Positions 25,141 through 34,248 are shown, numbered from the stretch's first letter. The stretch is 37,793 bases of DNA from Prevotella sp. (GCA_017402445.1 JAFPME010000004.1:1-37793), one strand, 5' to 3'. Notes: a model not told the origin generated them from the letters alone. Numbers and translations are program-made.

Positions 25141-27051
25141 ATGCGAAAACTGTTTTTCATCGTTTGTCTACTTGCTGGTCTACTCTCGGAAGTCACACAA
25201 GTCCACGCGCAGAGCACTCGGAAAAAGACCACTTACGAGCTCTACGCCGAAGAAGCTGCGAAGACACCCGCTGAGGAATGGGTGAAAAGAGGGGACGACC
25301 AGTATGAGAGACAGAACGTCGTCGGAGCGGTGGCATGCTACGGTTGGGCGGCCGATCAGGGACATGCCGACGCTCAGTTCAAGTATGGCTACGCGCTATA
25401 CTTCGGCGAAGGCATCGAGAACGACTATACCTCGGCTGCCATGTGGTTCAAACGTGCCGCTGTGCAGGGACATGCCAAGGCCATGTACAACCTTGCCTAC
25501 TGCTACATGTACGGCAAAGGTGTGCCCACCAACTACGAGAAAGCGCTGGAATACCTGAAGCAAAGTGCCCAGAACGGATGCAAAGAGGCTCAGGAAACAT
25601 TGGCCGAGTGCTACGAGAAAGGCGTCCTCGTGGAGCAAGACGCCGACGAGAGTCTGAAATGGAAGCGCATGGCCAACGGTGGAGAGCCTGTCAAGCAGCC
25701 CGAACAGCCAGCCGCCACTGAGGCAGACCAAGCTGTCCAATGGCCGGAACAACCCGAAACCGTCATGCCCGAACTGCTCGAGCAGCCCTCGCTGACCGTA
25801 GACCTTGCTGAACAACAACCAGCGAAACCGCAGACTGCGGACAACAGCAGCAGCCAACCACTGCCGCAACAGGGCACACCGGCCAAGACAACAGCCAACA
25901 ACAACCCATCAAGCAGCGGACAAGGCACCATCCTGAGCCGGGAGGACATTCTGAAAATGAAGGACAAACCCGCTCCGACCCAAGAAAAAACCGTTGCACA
26001 GACACCCGAGCAGTCTGTTGTCGCTGCCCCACCCGCCCTCCGCATTCTCTTCCCCGTAGACCAAGCCTCCTTCCACACACGTTCCATCAAGGTGAAATAC
26101 CAGCTGATAGCGAAGGGAATGGAAGACAAGACACACGTCACCGTAATGGTCGACGGCGTGAAACAGCCTGCCGACAGGGCCGTGAAAGCTGCCAACACCA
26201 TCGACGTAGACCTGCCCGACCACGACTGCACCGTCATTCTCTACGCCCAGAACGAGTACGGCAACAGCGAACCTGCCAGCATCCGGCTCGTCAGGGAACA
26301 GAAACAAGAAACGCTGCCCAGGCTCCTTGCCGTGGCCATCGGCGTGGGCGACTACCACGACCCGCAGCTTCCACCGCTGAAGTTCACCAGCAAGGATGCC
26401 AAAGACTTCAGCACGAGCATCATGAAGAAAAAGCACTTCCCCTACAGCGAGGTGCAAGTGAAACTGCTCTGCGACTCCATGGCCACACGCGATGAGTTCT
26501 TCGAGTCCATGGAATGGCTCAAACAGGAGGCCACGCCCAACGATGTGTGCATCTTCTTCTACGCCGGACATGGCTATCGCGACGAGAAAGACCGTTTCTA
26601 CTTCATGCCTTTCGGCAGTACAACCGACCGGCTCTACAACTGTTTCAGCAGTGCTGACTTCCGGCGCGAAGCAGAAGACATCAACAGCAAGTTCATTGTC
26701 TTCGTCGACGCCTGCTACTCCGGGGCACTGATGGAGGGCAACCGTTCGGCCAGTGCGCACTTCGTGGAACAGCTCCGACGCACCAAGAACGGAATGGTGC
26801 TCTTCGCGTCGAGTGCTTCCGACACCAAGTCAAAGGAAGACACGGCTTGGGGTAACGGTGCCTTTACGAAGGTTCTGGTGGACGCCATGAACGGTGCGGC
26901 CCGTGAACCCGGCGATGAAGGACTGTCCACACAGCAGTTAGAGCAATACTTATATAAAGAGGTAAGGAAGCTGACAGACTTCAAGCAAACACCGATATTC
27001 ATCAACCCGAGCGGTATCGAACACTTTAACATTTTCACCTATGAACCATAA
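25141..27051 (+). CDS. Sel1-repeat caspase-family protease (C14), secreted
   Basis: The 636-residue protein has a signal peptide (to about residue 24). Sel1-like repeats follow from about 45 to 185 (AVACYGWAADQGHADAQFKY; AAMWFKRAAVQGHAKAMYNL; LKQSAQNGCKEAQETL), then a Gln/Pro-rich linker to about 300, an Ig-like segment, and a C-terminal caspase p20 domain. The catalytic dyad is intact: His477 in FFYAGHGY and Cys525 in VFVDACYSGAL. The expected specificity is cleavage after basic or acidic residues, which sequence alone cannot settle. The signal peptide places it in the periplasm or envelope, unusual against the cytoplasmic caspases of many defence systems. It overlaps the next gene by 11 bases. 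Confidence 0.92.
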   Translation: MRKLFFIVCLLAGLLSEVTQVHAQSTRKKTTYELYAEEAAKTPAEEWVKRGDDQYERQNVVGAVACYGWAADQGHADAQFKYGYALYFGEGIENDYTSAAMWFKRAAVQGHAKAMYNLAYCYMYGKGVPTNYEKALEYLKQSAQNGCKEAQETLAECYEKGVLVEQDADESLKWKRMANGGEPVKQPEQPAATEADQAVQWPEQPETVMPELLEQPSLTVDLAEQQPAKPQTADNSSSQPLPQQGTPAKTTANNNPSSSGQGTILSREDILKMKDKPAPTQEKTVAQTPEQSVVAAPPALRILFPVDQASFHTRSIKVKYQLIAKGMEDKTHVTVMVDGVKQPADRAVKAANTIDVDLPDHDCTVILYAQNEYGNSEPASIRLVREQKQETLPRLLAVAIGVGDYHDPQLPPLKFTSKDAKDFSTSIMKKKHFPYSEVQVKLLCDSMATRDEFFESMEWLKQEATPNDVCIFFYAGHGYRDEKDRFYFMPFGSTTDRLYNCFSSADFRREAEDINSKFIVFVDACYSGALMEGNRSASAHFVEQLRRTKNGMVLFASSASDTKSKEDTAWGNGAFTKVLVDAMNGAAREPGDEGLSTQQLEQYLYKEVRKLTDFKQTPIFINPSGIEHFNIFTYEP

Positions 27052-27991
27052 CGAAACACTCAGACGCGTTTTCACGCTCAAGAATCATCCACTCATGCGC
27101 GCTTTCACACTCGTCTTGGTCTGGATGACAGCACAGATGGCTCTTGCCGACAGCTTTCTGGTCTATTCCGTCATCGGAAATGTCAAACAGACGAACGGAA
27201 ACAAGCAGATTGCATTGGCGGCAAGGACGACGATCCAGTCAGAAACACGCCTCACAATCGGAAAAGAAAGTGCCGTCACCGTCATCGACGAGCGCAACAA
27301 CAAGCTCTATTCCTTCACGACCACGGGCACGAACAGCGTGAAGACACTCCTCGCCAAGGCCAAAGGCGGAAAGAGTCTGACCAAACAATACGCGAGCTAC
27401 CTCGTGAAAAACCTGTTCTCGAAAGAGAGCAGCAAGCTCTCACACCCCAGTTCCTACATGCAGACGGCAGCTGCCGCCTACCGTTCCACGGCTACCGACT
27501 CGCTCCTGCTGAACAAAATCGCCTACTTGAAGAACGAGCACCACACGAACACCGTCGAAGAAGCCATCGTTCAGGAACAGACACACATCATCGGCGACCT
27601 TGACGTACGCTTCGAACTGGTCTCCTGTCTCACCGGACTGCCCATCGGAAAGGAAGTGGAACCGAACACCAGCTGCTACGTGAAGATCTACAACAACACG
27701 AAAGAGGCCCTCTACGTGAACATCCTGGACATCGACGAGCACGGAAACAAATACCTCGTGCTTCCTGTCGACGATGCCGCCCTGTGCGCCCATCTGCTCG
27801 TTCCGGCCGAAAGCACCGTCTGCTTCACCTCCGAACCATTCGAGTTTGTCGAAGCAAAGACGAAAGAAGCCTTCCTGCTCGTTGCCACCGAAGAGCCCGT
27901 CGACTTCAGCATCCTCATGAATCCCATCGAGGGCAGCGGCAACAAGCACCTGAAATCAGGACTTTACAGAAACGTCTATGAAACAAAATAA
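27041..27991 (+). CDS. DUF4384-like secreted protein
   Basis: The 316-residue product has a membrane-targeting segment (AFTLVLVWMTAQMALA). An N-terminal part of the FecR-like type follows (FLVYSVIGNVKQTNG, RLTIGKESAVTVID). The C-terminal half matches DUF4384 (SCYVKIYNNTKEALYVNILDID, KYLVLPVDD, FLLVATEEPVDFSIL). DUF4384 domains are often encoded beside or fused to caspase-family proteases in bacteria, as here. ATG 27041 overlaps the caspase stop by 11 bases; an internal Met at about residue 19 is an alternative start. A substrate, scaffold or regulator of the protease is plausible but unproven. Confidence 0.8.
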   Translation: MNHNETLRRVFTLKNHPLMRAFTLVLVWMTAQMALADSFLVYSVIGNVKQTNGNKQIALAARTTIQSETRLTIGKESAVTVIDERNNKLYSFTTTGTNSVKTLLAKAKGGKSLTKQYASYLVKNLFSKESSKLSHPSSYMQTAAAAYRSTATDSLLLNKIAYLKNEHHTNTVEEAIVQEQTHIIGDLDVRFELVSCLTGLPIGKEVEPNTSCYVKIYNNTKEALYVNILDIDEHGNKYLVLPVDDAALCAHLLVPAESTVCFTSEPFEFVEAKTKEAFLLVATEEPVDFSILMNPIEGSGNKHLKSGLYRNVYETK

Positions 27992-28655
27992 CCTTTTCCA
28001 CCGCGCTTTCATCATCGCGTTGCTCGCTTGCTGCGCCCTCAGCCTGTCCGCTCAGAAGACAGACCGCGACAAAAAGAATGCCGACGAAGCACTCTACACG
28101 CTGCTCACCAGCAAGCACACCCCCGAGAAACGCACCACGACATTCCAATTTCAGGCCAAAGACCTGCAAGCGACCTACGATTCCAACATCTTTCTCATCA
28201 GTGGAACCCACTTTCAGATTGAGACGCTGACCAACAACTTCTATGTAGAGAAAGCCGACGACGGAGCCTACCAGCCCGTCTTCCACGCAAAGTACCCACT
28301 TGAGTCGCTCGTCAACCTGATGCTCAATCTCACGCATGGCGACGACCGGAACATTGTCATCGACCAGCACCTCTACGGAGAGCGAAAGGCCATCGGCCCC
28401 ATTCCCATGGCAAACATCAACGAACTGCTCGCCCCCACCATGCAGGCCTACTGCAACGTCACTGCCATCGAGGGCAACGTGCTCAAAGCCATACTGGTGT
28501 ACCATCAGCCAAAGGACGACTACATACACATGTTCATTGTCGAAACAACCACCGAAGAGCTGTTCAAACCCTCCGGAACGCTGAAGGCACAGCTCTACGG
28601 CAACATTCCGCAAAGCAACCTTAAAAACCTATTCAAAAAATACAGACAGCCATGA
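27978..28655 (+). CDS. Unrecognised secreted protein of the caspase cassette
   Basis: The 225-residue protein has a signal peptide (RAFIIALLACCALSLSAQ) and no domain I recognise. The mature part is mixed alpha/beta with an even charge distribution and no clustered Cys or catalytic-looking motif. It overlaps the previous gene by 14 bases and the next by 4 (ATGA), so coupled translation and joint function are likely. It is probably periplasmic. Confidence 0.75.
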   Translation: MKQNNLFHRAFIIALLACCALSLSAQKTDRDKKNADEALYTLLTSKHTPEKRTTTFQFQAKDLQATYDSNIFLISGTHFQIETLTNNFYVEKADDGAYQPVFHAKYPLESLVNLMLNLTHGDDRNIVIDQHLYGERKAIGPIPMANINELLAPTMQAYCNVTAIEGNVLKAILVYHQPKDDYIHMFIVETTTEELFKPSGTLKAQLYGNIPQSNLKNLFKKYRQP

Positions 28656-29641
28656 ACACAAAAGTCATGCAAGCCATTGCCGTCGTCATGATGGCATTCA
28701 CTTTCAGCCATGCCAACGCACAGGGCACAACGTTCTTCATCAAGGACGGTATTGACAACCCGAATCTCAAGGCAAAGATGGAGCACAACGTCAACGCAAT
28801 GATAGCCGCATTCAAGACAGCCGTCATCGAGAAGAAAAAGCCCAAGCTGCCCAGCAGCATCTTCACCGACGACGTGGAAGACAGAATCGAAGAAATGTGG
28901 AAAACAAGCGCCATGAACTTCCCCATCGTCGAAATCAAGTCGCGCTGCCTGAACACCTCAACAGGCTATCAGGTGCGCGGAATACCCGTCGACGTGCTCG
29001 AAGCCGACAAGGACGAGGAACGGCAAGAACTGACCGTCGACTTCCAACGCGACGGAAGAATCAGCAACGTCTCCATCGCCATCGAGATGAACCGCTACGA
29101 AATGATCATGTCGAAGCGGTCCAGCGACCTCGACTACGAGCGCCGCCAGATGATTGTCGACTTTGTCGAGAACTTCCGCACGGCTTACAACCGCAAAGAC
29201 CTGAAGATGCTCAACAGCGTCTTCAGCGACAAAGCCCTCATCGTCACAGGAAAAGTGGTGCGCGAAAAGCCCAACAGCGACATCACCAGGATGACGCTCA
29301 ACAACAACCGCGTCGTCTACATCAAGCAAACCAAGCAGGAGTACATGCAACGACTGCAGCGAATCTTCAAGCTCTCGAAGTTCGTAAACGTGAAGTTTGA
29401 AGACGTCGAAGTGACACAGCACCCCAAGTACGACGACATCTACGGCGTCAACCTGAAACAGTACTGGCACACCAGCCGCTACAAAGACGTGGGGTACCTC
29501 TTCCTGATGATCGACTTCCGCGACCCCGACAATCCGCTCATCCAGGTGCGCACGTGGCAACCAGACAAGGACGACAAGGGAAACGTGGTGACCAGAAAGG
29601 AAAACGTGTTCCACCTGGGATCGTTCAGAATCGTCAGATAA
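28652..29641 (+). CDS. Secreted protein with a possible NTF2-like domain
   Basis: The 329-residue product has a signal peptide (ending SHANAQ). The middle contains FVENFRTAYNRKDLKMLNSVFSDKALIVTGKVV, which resembles the opening helix and strand of NTF2-like/SnoaL folds. That match is by pattern only. The end is strand-rich (DVGYLFLMIDFRDPDNPLIQVRTWQP). It starts inside the ATGA overlap with the previous gene and ends 21 bases before the next. No function is assigned beyond membership of the cassette. Confidence 0.75.
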   Translation: MNTKVMQAIAVVMMAFTFSHANAQGTTFFIKDGIDNPNLKAKMEHNVNAMIAAFKTAVIEKKKPKLPSSIFTDDVEDRIEEMWKTSAMNFPIVEIKSRCLNTSTGYQVRGIPVDVLEADKDEERQELTVDFQRDGRISNVSIAIEMNRYEMIMSKRSSDLDYERRQMIVDFVENFRTAYNRKDLKMLNSVFSDKALIVTGKVVREKPNSDITRMTLNNNRVVYIKQTKQEYMQRLQRIFKLSKFVNVKFEDVEVTQHPKYDDIYGVNLKQYWHTSRYKDVGYLFLMIDFRDPDNPLIQVRTWQPDKDDKGNVVTRKENVFHLGSFRIVR

Positions 29642-29662
29642 ACCAATCATCAACATAGCATT

Positions 29663-31006
29663 ATGAAAAAAATTCTATTCTTTGCCCTGTCCATGCTCCT
29701 CGGCATGACAGCTTCCGCACAAGGCATCCTGCAAGTGGAAGACCAGACCAACCCAAGCGACGTCTACACCAGCACGAACGACCAGGCGGCACTGCGCGTA
29801 CGTTGCCACCATGACATCGCGCTGAGCTTCTCTTCATCGATGGACAAGACGGCCAACCCCTTCAATACAGTGCTCGAAGGCTCCGATTCCATCTACTACA
29901 TCGAGTTCCCAACAGGCCCACGCTACCGTGGCCGCATCCTCACCATTTCCGCGCCCGGCTACTTTCCAATAGATGTTCCGCTGGAAATGGAGCCCAAACA
30001 GCTGCTCTCCATACGGCTCTTCGACCCGAACAGCCAAGTGGATGCCGGCTGCTACCGCCTCCACCGCAACAAAGGCGTTGAGGAGATGAAGAACATGAAC
30101 TACTCCGAGGCGCTCAACCAGTTCCAACTGGCCAGCGAATGCTCGGATACCGACTCGACAGAAAATGCCGCCAACCTGGCACTCGTAGACTCGCTCATCC
30201 AGCTGCGCAAGGAGGCCGACCAGGCATTCCAGCTGCTCGACTACTCCAAGGCAGCCAGTCTCTACAGCATCATCGTCGGTTTGAACTCGTACGACACCTT
30301 TGCCATCGACCGCATGAACGAGAGCAACACCAAGTTTTCGTCCGAGTGCACTGTCACCTTCAAGCGAGCTGAGGCCTACTTCGACGAAAGAGAATACGAG
30401 AAAGCAAAGGTGCTCTACCAGAAAATCATCGACAACGGATGCTTCCAGGCCACCATGGCCACCGACCGCATCGCCTCCATCGACCGATACACCACGGCAA
30501 AGGCCGACCACGCGAACATCGTATCTTACGAATGGCTCAACGGAGCGCCCATCGGTATTCATTACGGTAGATACAACATGCATAAGGTGGGCGGCTTCTT
30601 CCATCTGAACCTCCATCCGAAGGTGTTCGACGCCATCCGCGAGGAATGCACCGTCGGCGACAAGCCCGAAATACAGATGGGCTTCGGCTGGACGGTGAAG
30701 ATTGCCAACCCTGTCTGGATCCACTTCGGACCGGGTTTCGGCGCGAAGCTCTACTACGGCGACTACATGAAGGACAAGTTCCCGGGCAAAGACGGAAAGC
30801 CCGTGGCAGCCGACGACCTCGACCCCAGGGGAAAGCTGAGCAAGACGAACGCCGCCTTCTACATCAATCCGGAGCTCGGCATCACGGCGAAGTACAGCTA
30901 TTTCGCGCTTCGTCTGACCTACCAGTACCGCTTCGCCCTGAAGAAAGACCTTGAGGACTTCATCGGCAAGCACCGCATCATCGTCGGCGTGGGTGTGGCC
31001 TTCTGA
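29663..31006 (+). CDS. TPR-containing protein with outer-membrane barrel-like C-terminus
   Basis: The 447-residue protein has a signal peptide (MKKILFFALSMLLGMTASAQ) and an N-terminal beta-sandwich-like part (RILTISAPGYFPIDVPLEM). A helical TPR-like centre follows (NYSEALNQFQLAS; LLDYSKAASLYSIIVG; EREYEKAKVLYQKII). The C-terminal strands (GIHYGRYNMHKVGGFFHLNLH, IQMGFGWTVKI, YFALRLTYQYRFAL) end HRIIVGVGVAF with a terminal Phe, as in outer-membrane barrels. This would anchor the caspase cassette at the outer membrane; that is inference. It is the last gene of the cassette. Confidence 0.8.
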   Translation: MKKILFFALSMLLGMTASAQGILQVEDQTNPSDVYTSTNDQAALRVRCHHDIALSFSSSMDKTANPFNTVLEGSDSIYYIEFPTGPRYRGRILTISAPGYFPIDVPLEMEPKQLLSIRLFDPNSQVDAGCYRLHRNKGVEEMKNMNYSEALNQFQLASECSDTDSTENAANLALVDSLIQLRKEADQAFQLLDYSKAASLYSIIVGLNSYDTFAIDRMNESNTKFSSECTVTFKRAEAYFDEREYEKAKVLYQKIIDNGCFQATMATDRIASIDRYTTAKADHANIVSYEWLNGAPIGIHYGRYNMHKVGGFFHLNLHPKVFDAIREECTVGDKPEIQMGFGWTVKIANPVWIHFGPGFGAKLYYGDYMKDKFPGKDGKPVAADDLDPRGKLSKTNAAFYINPELGITAKYSYFALRLTYQYRFALKKDLEDFIGKHRIIVGVGVAF

Positions 31007-31098
31007 CCATCTGCTCGCAGCGCCGCCTGAAAGTCCTGCTGCTCCTGAATAAATATTAATATGTAAGACGTTTGTAGCGGTTTTTCATTCTTTATGAT

Positions 31099-31106
31099 TA
31101 CCTTTG
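31099..31106 (+). promoter_or_regulatory. Promoter -7 box of the pyrE unit
   Basis: TACCTTTG at 31099-31106 fits the -7 consensus. A TTTG at 31071-31074 lies 24 bases upstream, a longer spacer than usual. The leader to ATG 31143 is about 30 bases. Confidence 0.5.
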
Positions 31107-31142
31107 CACATACGAACAATAACAAAAGAAAGGAAAAAGAAT

Positions 31143-31775
31143 ATGAACACTATCAGTAAGGCCTTCGCCAGAAAACTGCTGGAAGTAGGAGCTGTCAAGC
31201 TGCAGCCCAACAACCCCTTCACGTGGGCCAGCGGTTGGAAGTCGCCTATCTATACCGACAACCGACGCGTGTTGTCATACCCCGAACTCCGTACAATGGT
31301 CAAGCTGGCCCTCACACACATGGTTCTCGAGTCGTTCCCAGAAGCAGAAGCGGTAGCCGGCGTAGCTACGGGTGCCATTGCACAGGGTGCCTTGGTGGCC
31401 GACGAGCTCAATCTGCCCTACGTCTACGTGCGTCCGAAACCGAAAGACCACGGCATGGGCAACCAGATAGAGGGTGAACTGCGCGCCGGTTCGCGCGTGG
31501 TGGTGGTCGAAGACCTCATCTCCACGGGTGGTTCGTCGCTCAAAGCTGTCGACGCCCTGCGCCGCGCAGGTTTCGACGTGGTGGGCATGGTGGCCAGCTA
31601 CACCTACGGTTTCCCCGTAGCCGAAGAGGCTTTCCGCGCCGCCGACGTCAAGTTGCTGACCATTTCCGACTACGAGCACGTCGTGGCAGAGGCCATTGCC
31701 ACAGGCTTCATCAGCAGCGACGACGAAGCCCTGCTGCGCCAATGGCGCCAGAACCCGAGCGAATGGGGAAAATGA
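31143..31775 (+). CDS. pyrE: Orotate phosphoribosyltransferase
   Basis: It joins orotate to PRPP to form orotidine 5'-phosphate in pyrimidine synthesis. The 210-residue protein has the FTWASGWKSPIYTDNR substrate-binding loop, the VRPKPKDHG catalytic loop and the PRPP-binding motif VVVVEDLISTGGSSLKA. I chose ATG 31143 since the in-frame codons upstream overlap the -7 box. It heads the unit pyrE-SRPBCC-argH-lipoprotein. Confidence 0.96.
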   Translation: MNTISKAFARKLLEVGAVKLQPNNPFTWASGWKSPIYTDNRRVLSYPELRTMVKLALTHMVLESFPEAEAVAGVATGAIAQGALVADELNLPYVYVRPKPKDHGMGNQIEGELRAGSRVVVVEDLISTGGSSLKAVDALRRAGFDVVGMVASYTYGFPVAEEAFRAADVKLLTISDYEHVVAEAIATGFISSDDEALLRQWRQNPSEWGK

Positions 31776-31857
31776 AAACCGTCTTGCTTCTGTCCCGTAT
31801 GCTGCCGTATCACAGCATCCGACAAGCCGTAAACTTGGAACATAATAAAAAACACCA

Positions 31858-32271
31858 ATGAGTCAATTTGAAAGTAGCGTCAAGCAGGTGGCCTATCCGC
31901 AGGAGAAGGTCTACCAGATGCTGAGCGACCTGTCCAACCTGGACCGCGTGAAGGACCGTCTGCCCGAAGACAGGTTCAAGGACATGAGCTTCGACCGCGA
32001 CTCCGTGAGCATCACCATGAACCCCGTGGGAACCATCACGCTCAGCATCGTGGAGCGCGAAGAGCCCAAATGTGTGAAGTTCGAGGCCACACAGTCGCTC
32101 ATCCCCTTCAACCTTTGGATTCAGATGCTCCCCGTCACCGACAACACCAGCAAGCTGAAATGCACCATCAAGGCAGAGCTGAACCCCTTCATCAAGCCGA
32201 TGGTGAGCGGCCCCCTGCAGGAAGCACTCGACAAGATGGCCGACGCACTGGCCATGATTCCTTACGAATAA
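31858..32271 (+). CDS. SRPBCC/START-like small protein
   Basis: The 137-residue cytoplasmic protein has the pattern of the SRPBCC (polyketide cyclase/START-like) fold: FESSVKQVAYPQEKVYQMLSDLSNLDRV at the N-terminus and LQEALDKMADALAMI as the closing helix. No catalytic residue stands out; such proteins bind hydrophobic ligands. It sits 82 bases after pyrE and 26 before argH. No ligand can be inferred. Confidence 0.78.
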   Translation: MSQFESSVKQVAYPQEKVYQMLSDLSNLDRVKDRLPEDRFKDMSFDRDSVSITMNPVGTITLSIVEREEPKCVKFEATQSLIPFNLWIQMLPVTDNTSKLKCTIKAELNPFIKPMVSGPLQEALDKMADALAMIPYE

Positions 32272-32297
32272 AAACTCAAGAAAGCTTCAGTATCATT

Positions 32298-33638
32298 ATG
32301 GCAAACAAGCTTTGGGAAAAGAATTTCGAGGTGAATGCGGAGATTGAGCGCTTCACCGTGGGACGAGACCGCGAGATGGACCTCTTCCTGGCACCCTACG
32401 ACGTGCTCGGTAGCATGGCCCACATCACCATGCTCGAAAGCATCGGACTCATAGACACTGAGGAGCTGCCTCTCCTGCTCGCCGAACTGCGCAACATTCA
32501 CGCGCAGTGCGCGCAAGGAGCGTTCGTCATCGAAGACGGCGTAGAGGACGTTCACTCGCAGGTGGAGCTGATGCTCACACGCCGACTGGGCGACATGGGC
32601 AAGAAGATACACTCGGGACGCTCGCGCAACGATCAGGTGCTGGTGGACCTGAAGCTCTTCACGCGCCACGAACTGCGCCAGGTGGCCGACGGCGTGCTGC
32701 TGCTCTTCGACGAACTGCTCGCCAAGAGCGAACAGTACAAGGACGTGCTCATGCCCGGATACACACACCTGCAGGTGGCCATGCCGTCCAGCTTCGGACT
32801 CTGGTTCGGTGCGTACGCCGAGAGTCTGTGCGACGACATGCTCTTCCTCCAAGCCGCATGGCGTATGACCAACCGCAACCCGCTCGGATCGGCAGCTGGC
32901 TATGGCTCCAGCTTTCCGCTCAACCGGCAGCTGACAACCGACCTGCTGGGCTTCGACACCATGGACTACAACGTGGTCTACGCACAGATGGGACGAGGCA
33001 AAATGGAGCGCAACGTGGCCTTCGCGCTCGCTACCATCGCCGGAACACTGGCCAAACTGGCCTTCGACGCCTGCCTGTTCAACTCGCAGAACTTCTCGTT
33101 CGTCAAACTGCCCAAGGAGTGCACCACGGGCAGCAGCATCATGCCTCACAAGAAGAATCCCGATGTCTTCGAGCTCATACGCGCCAAGTGCAACAAGATT
33201 CAGAGCCTGCCGCAGCAGGTGATGCTCATCATGAACAACCTGCCCGTGGGCTATTTCCGCGACCTTCAGATCATCAAAGAGGTGTTCCTGCCTGCTTTTG
33301 ACGAACTGAAGGACTGCCTGCAGATGGCTGCCTACATCATCAACAAGATTGAGGTGAACGAGCACATACTCGACAACCCCATGTACGACGCCATGTTCTC
33401 CGTAGAAGAGGTCAACCGACTGGCTGCCCAGGGCATGCCTTTCCGCGATGCCTACCGACAGGTGGGGCTCGAAATAGAGAACGGAACCTTCCGCGCCAGC
33501 CACGACATCCACCACACCCACGAGGGCAGCATCGGCAACCTGTGCAACGAACAGATCAGACAGCTCATGAACGACACGCTGAAGGGCTTCACTTTCGAAC
33601 GTGCCGAAGCTGCTGAGCGAAGGCTGCTTGAACCGTAA
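32298..33638 (+). CDS. argH: Argininosuccinate lyase
   Basis: It splits argininosuccinate into arginine and fumarate in the last step of arginine synthesis. The 446-residue protein shows the fumarase/aspartase-superfamily signature GSSIMPHKKNPD (residues 278-289), with the mobile catalytic-loop Ser and the KKN segment. EDVHSQVELML, HSGRSRNDQV and GYTHLQVAMP are further active-site blocks. I chose ATG 32298 because the family N-terminus (KLWEKNFEVNAEIERFTVGRD) begins there. The start is 26 bases after the SRPBCC gene. Confidence 0.96.
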   Translation: MANKLWEKNFEVNAEIERFTVGRDREMDLFLAPYDVLGSMAHITMLESIGLIDTEELPLLLAELRNIHAQCAQGAFVIEDGVEDVHSQVELMLTRRLGDMGKKIHSGRSRNDQVLVDLKLFTRHELRQVADGVLLLFDELLAKSEQYKDVLMPGYTHLQVAMPSSFGLWFGAYAESLCDDMLFLQAAWRMTNRNPLGSAAGYGSSFPLNRQLTTDLLGFDTMDYNVVYAQMGRGKMERNVAFALATIAGTLAKLAFDACLFNSQNFSFVKLPKECTTGSSIMPHKKNPDVFELIRAKCNKIQSLPQQVMLIMNNLPVGYFRDLQIIKEVFLPAFDELKDCLQMAAYIINKIEVNEHILDNPMYDAMFSVEEVNRLAAQGMPFRDAYRQVGLEIENGTFRASHDIHHTHEGSIGNLCNEQIRQLMNDTLKGFTFERAEAAERRLLEP

Positions 33639-33644
33639 GAACGT

Positions 33645-34229
33645 ATGGACATGCAAACCTTACGACATCTTTCACACCGAGCAGGCTGCCTGATGCTGGG
33701 CTGCCTGCTCGCTGTGGCGTGCAGCGAAACGGAGTATGAGTACAGCCACCACCGCGCTTTCTTCATCTTCGACAACTCCATCCATCTGGATCAGTGCCTG
33801 GCAACGGCCATGAATCCGATGTCGCCAGGCATCTTCTGCCGCATCAGCATCAGCGGAACGAACAACTATCGCTTTGAAAACAACCAGGGACTGACCGGAC
33901 AAGCCGTCATGACAGCCGTCGACCAGCAGCGTACCGTACTACTGGGAACGTACAACGAGAGCGGCGTCATCGTAGGTTTCGGTGCGCTGGACAACCCGCC
34001 CACCTTCTATGCCTACGACGCACAGTGTTCCAACTGCTACGAAAAGGAGAAGATGCCGAGGTATCAGCTCACGATGAACAGCAGCGGAAAGGCCACATGC
34101 AGGCAGTGCCAGCGCGTCTACGACCTGAACAACGGCGGCATCATCAGCCAGGGAGCACAGGGCGAAAAGCTCATTCGCTACCGCGCCACGACAACGGGCC
34201 CCATGGGAATCCTCTCGGTGAACAATTGA
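33645..34229 (+). CDS. Lipoprotein with a Rieske-like, four-Cys metal site
   Basis: The 194-residue protein has a lipoprotein signal (LLAVAC, lipidated Cys26). The C-terminal half has the spacing of a Rieske domain: Cys128-x2-Cys131, 20 residues, Cys152-x2-Cys155, then VYDLNNGGIIS. Both His ligands of a true Rieske centre are replaced by Cys, so zinc or a rubredoxin-like iron site is more likely than a Rieske 2Fe-2S cluster. The fold assignment is inference. It follows argH after 6 bases and its stop codon lies in the loop of a terminator. Its function is unknown. Confidence 0.72.
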   Translation: MDMQTLRHLSHRAGCLMLGCLLAVACSETEYEYSHHRAFFIFDNSIHLDQCLATAMNPMSPGIFCRISISGTNNYRFENNQGLTGQAVMTAVDQQRTVLLGTYNESGVIVGFGALDNPPTFYAYDAQCSNCYEKEKMPRYQLTMNSSGKATCRQCQRVYDLNNGGIISQGAQGEKLIRYRATTTGPMGILSVNN

Positions 34230-34248
34230 TGTTCACCGTTTTTTTTTG
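34217..34248 (+). terminator. Rho-independent terminator overlapping a stop codon
   Basis: GGTGAAC (34217-34223) and GTTCACC (34231-34237) form a perfect stem with a 7-base loop, followed by about 9 T. The TGA stop codon of the lipoprotein gene (34227-34229) is in the loop, so the last codons are part of the stem. Confidence 0.9.

Noticed and set aside
25141-27051. Caspase gene as a classical anti-phage effector
   Set aside because: The protein has a signal peptide and sits with secreted and outer-membrane proteins, and no nuclease, reverse transcriptase, gasdermin or CRISPR component is nearby.
32262-33656. A 464-codon minus-strand frame
   Set aside because: It is antisense to argH, whose family motifs are unmistakable; the antisense product has no recognisable feature.
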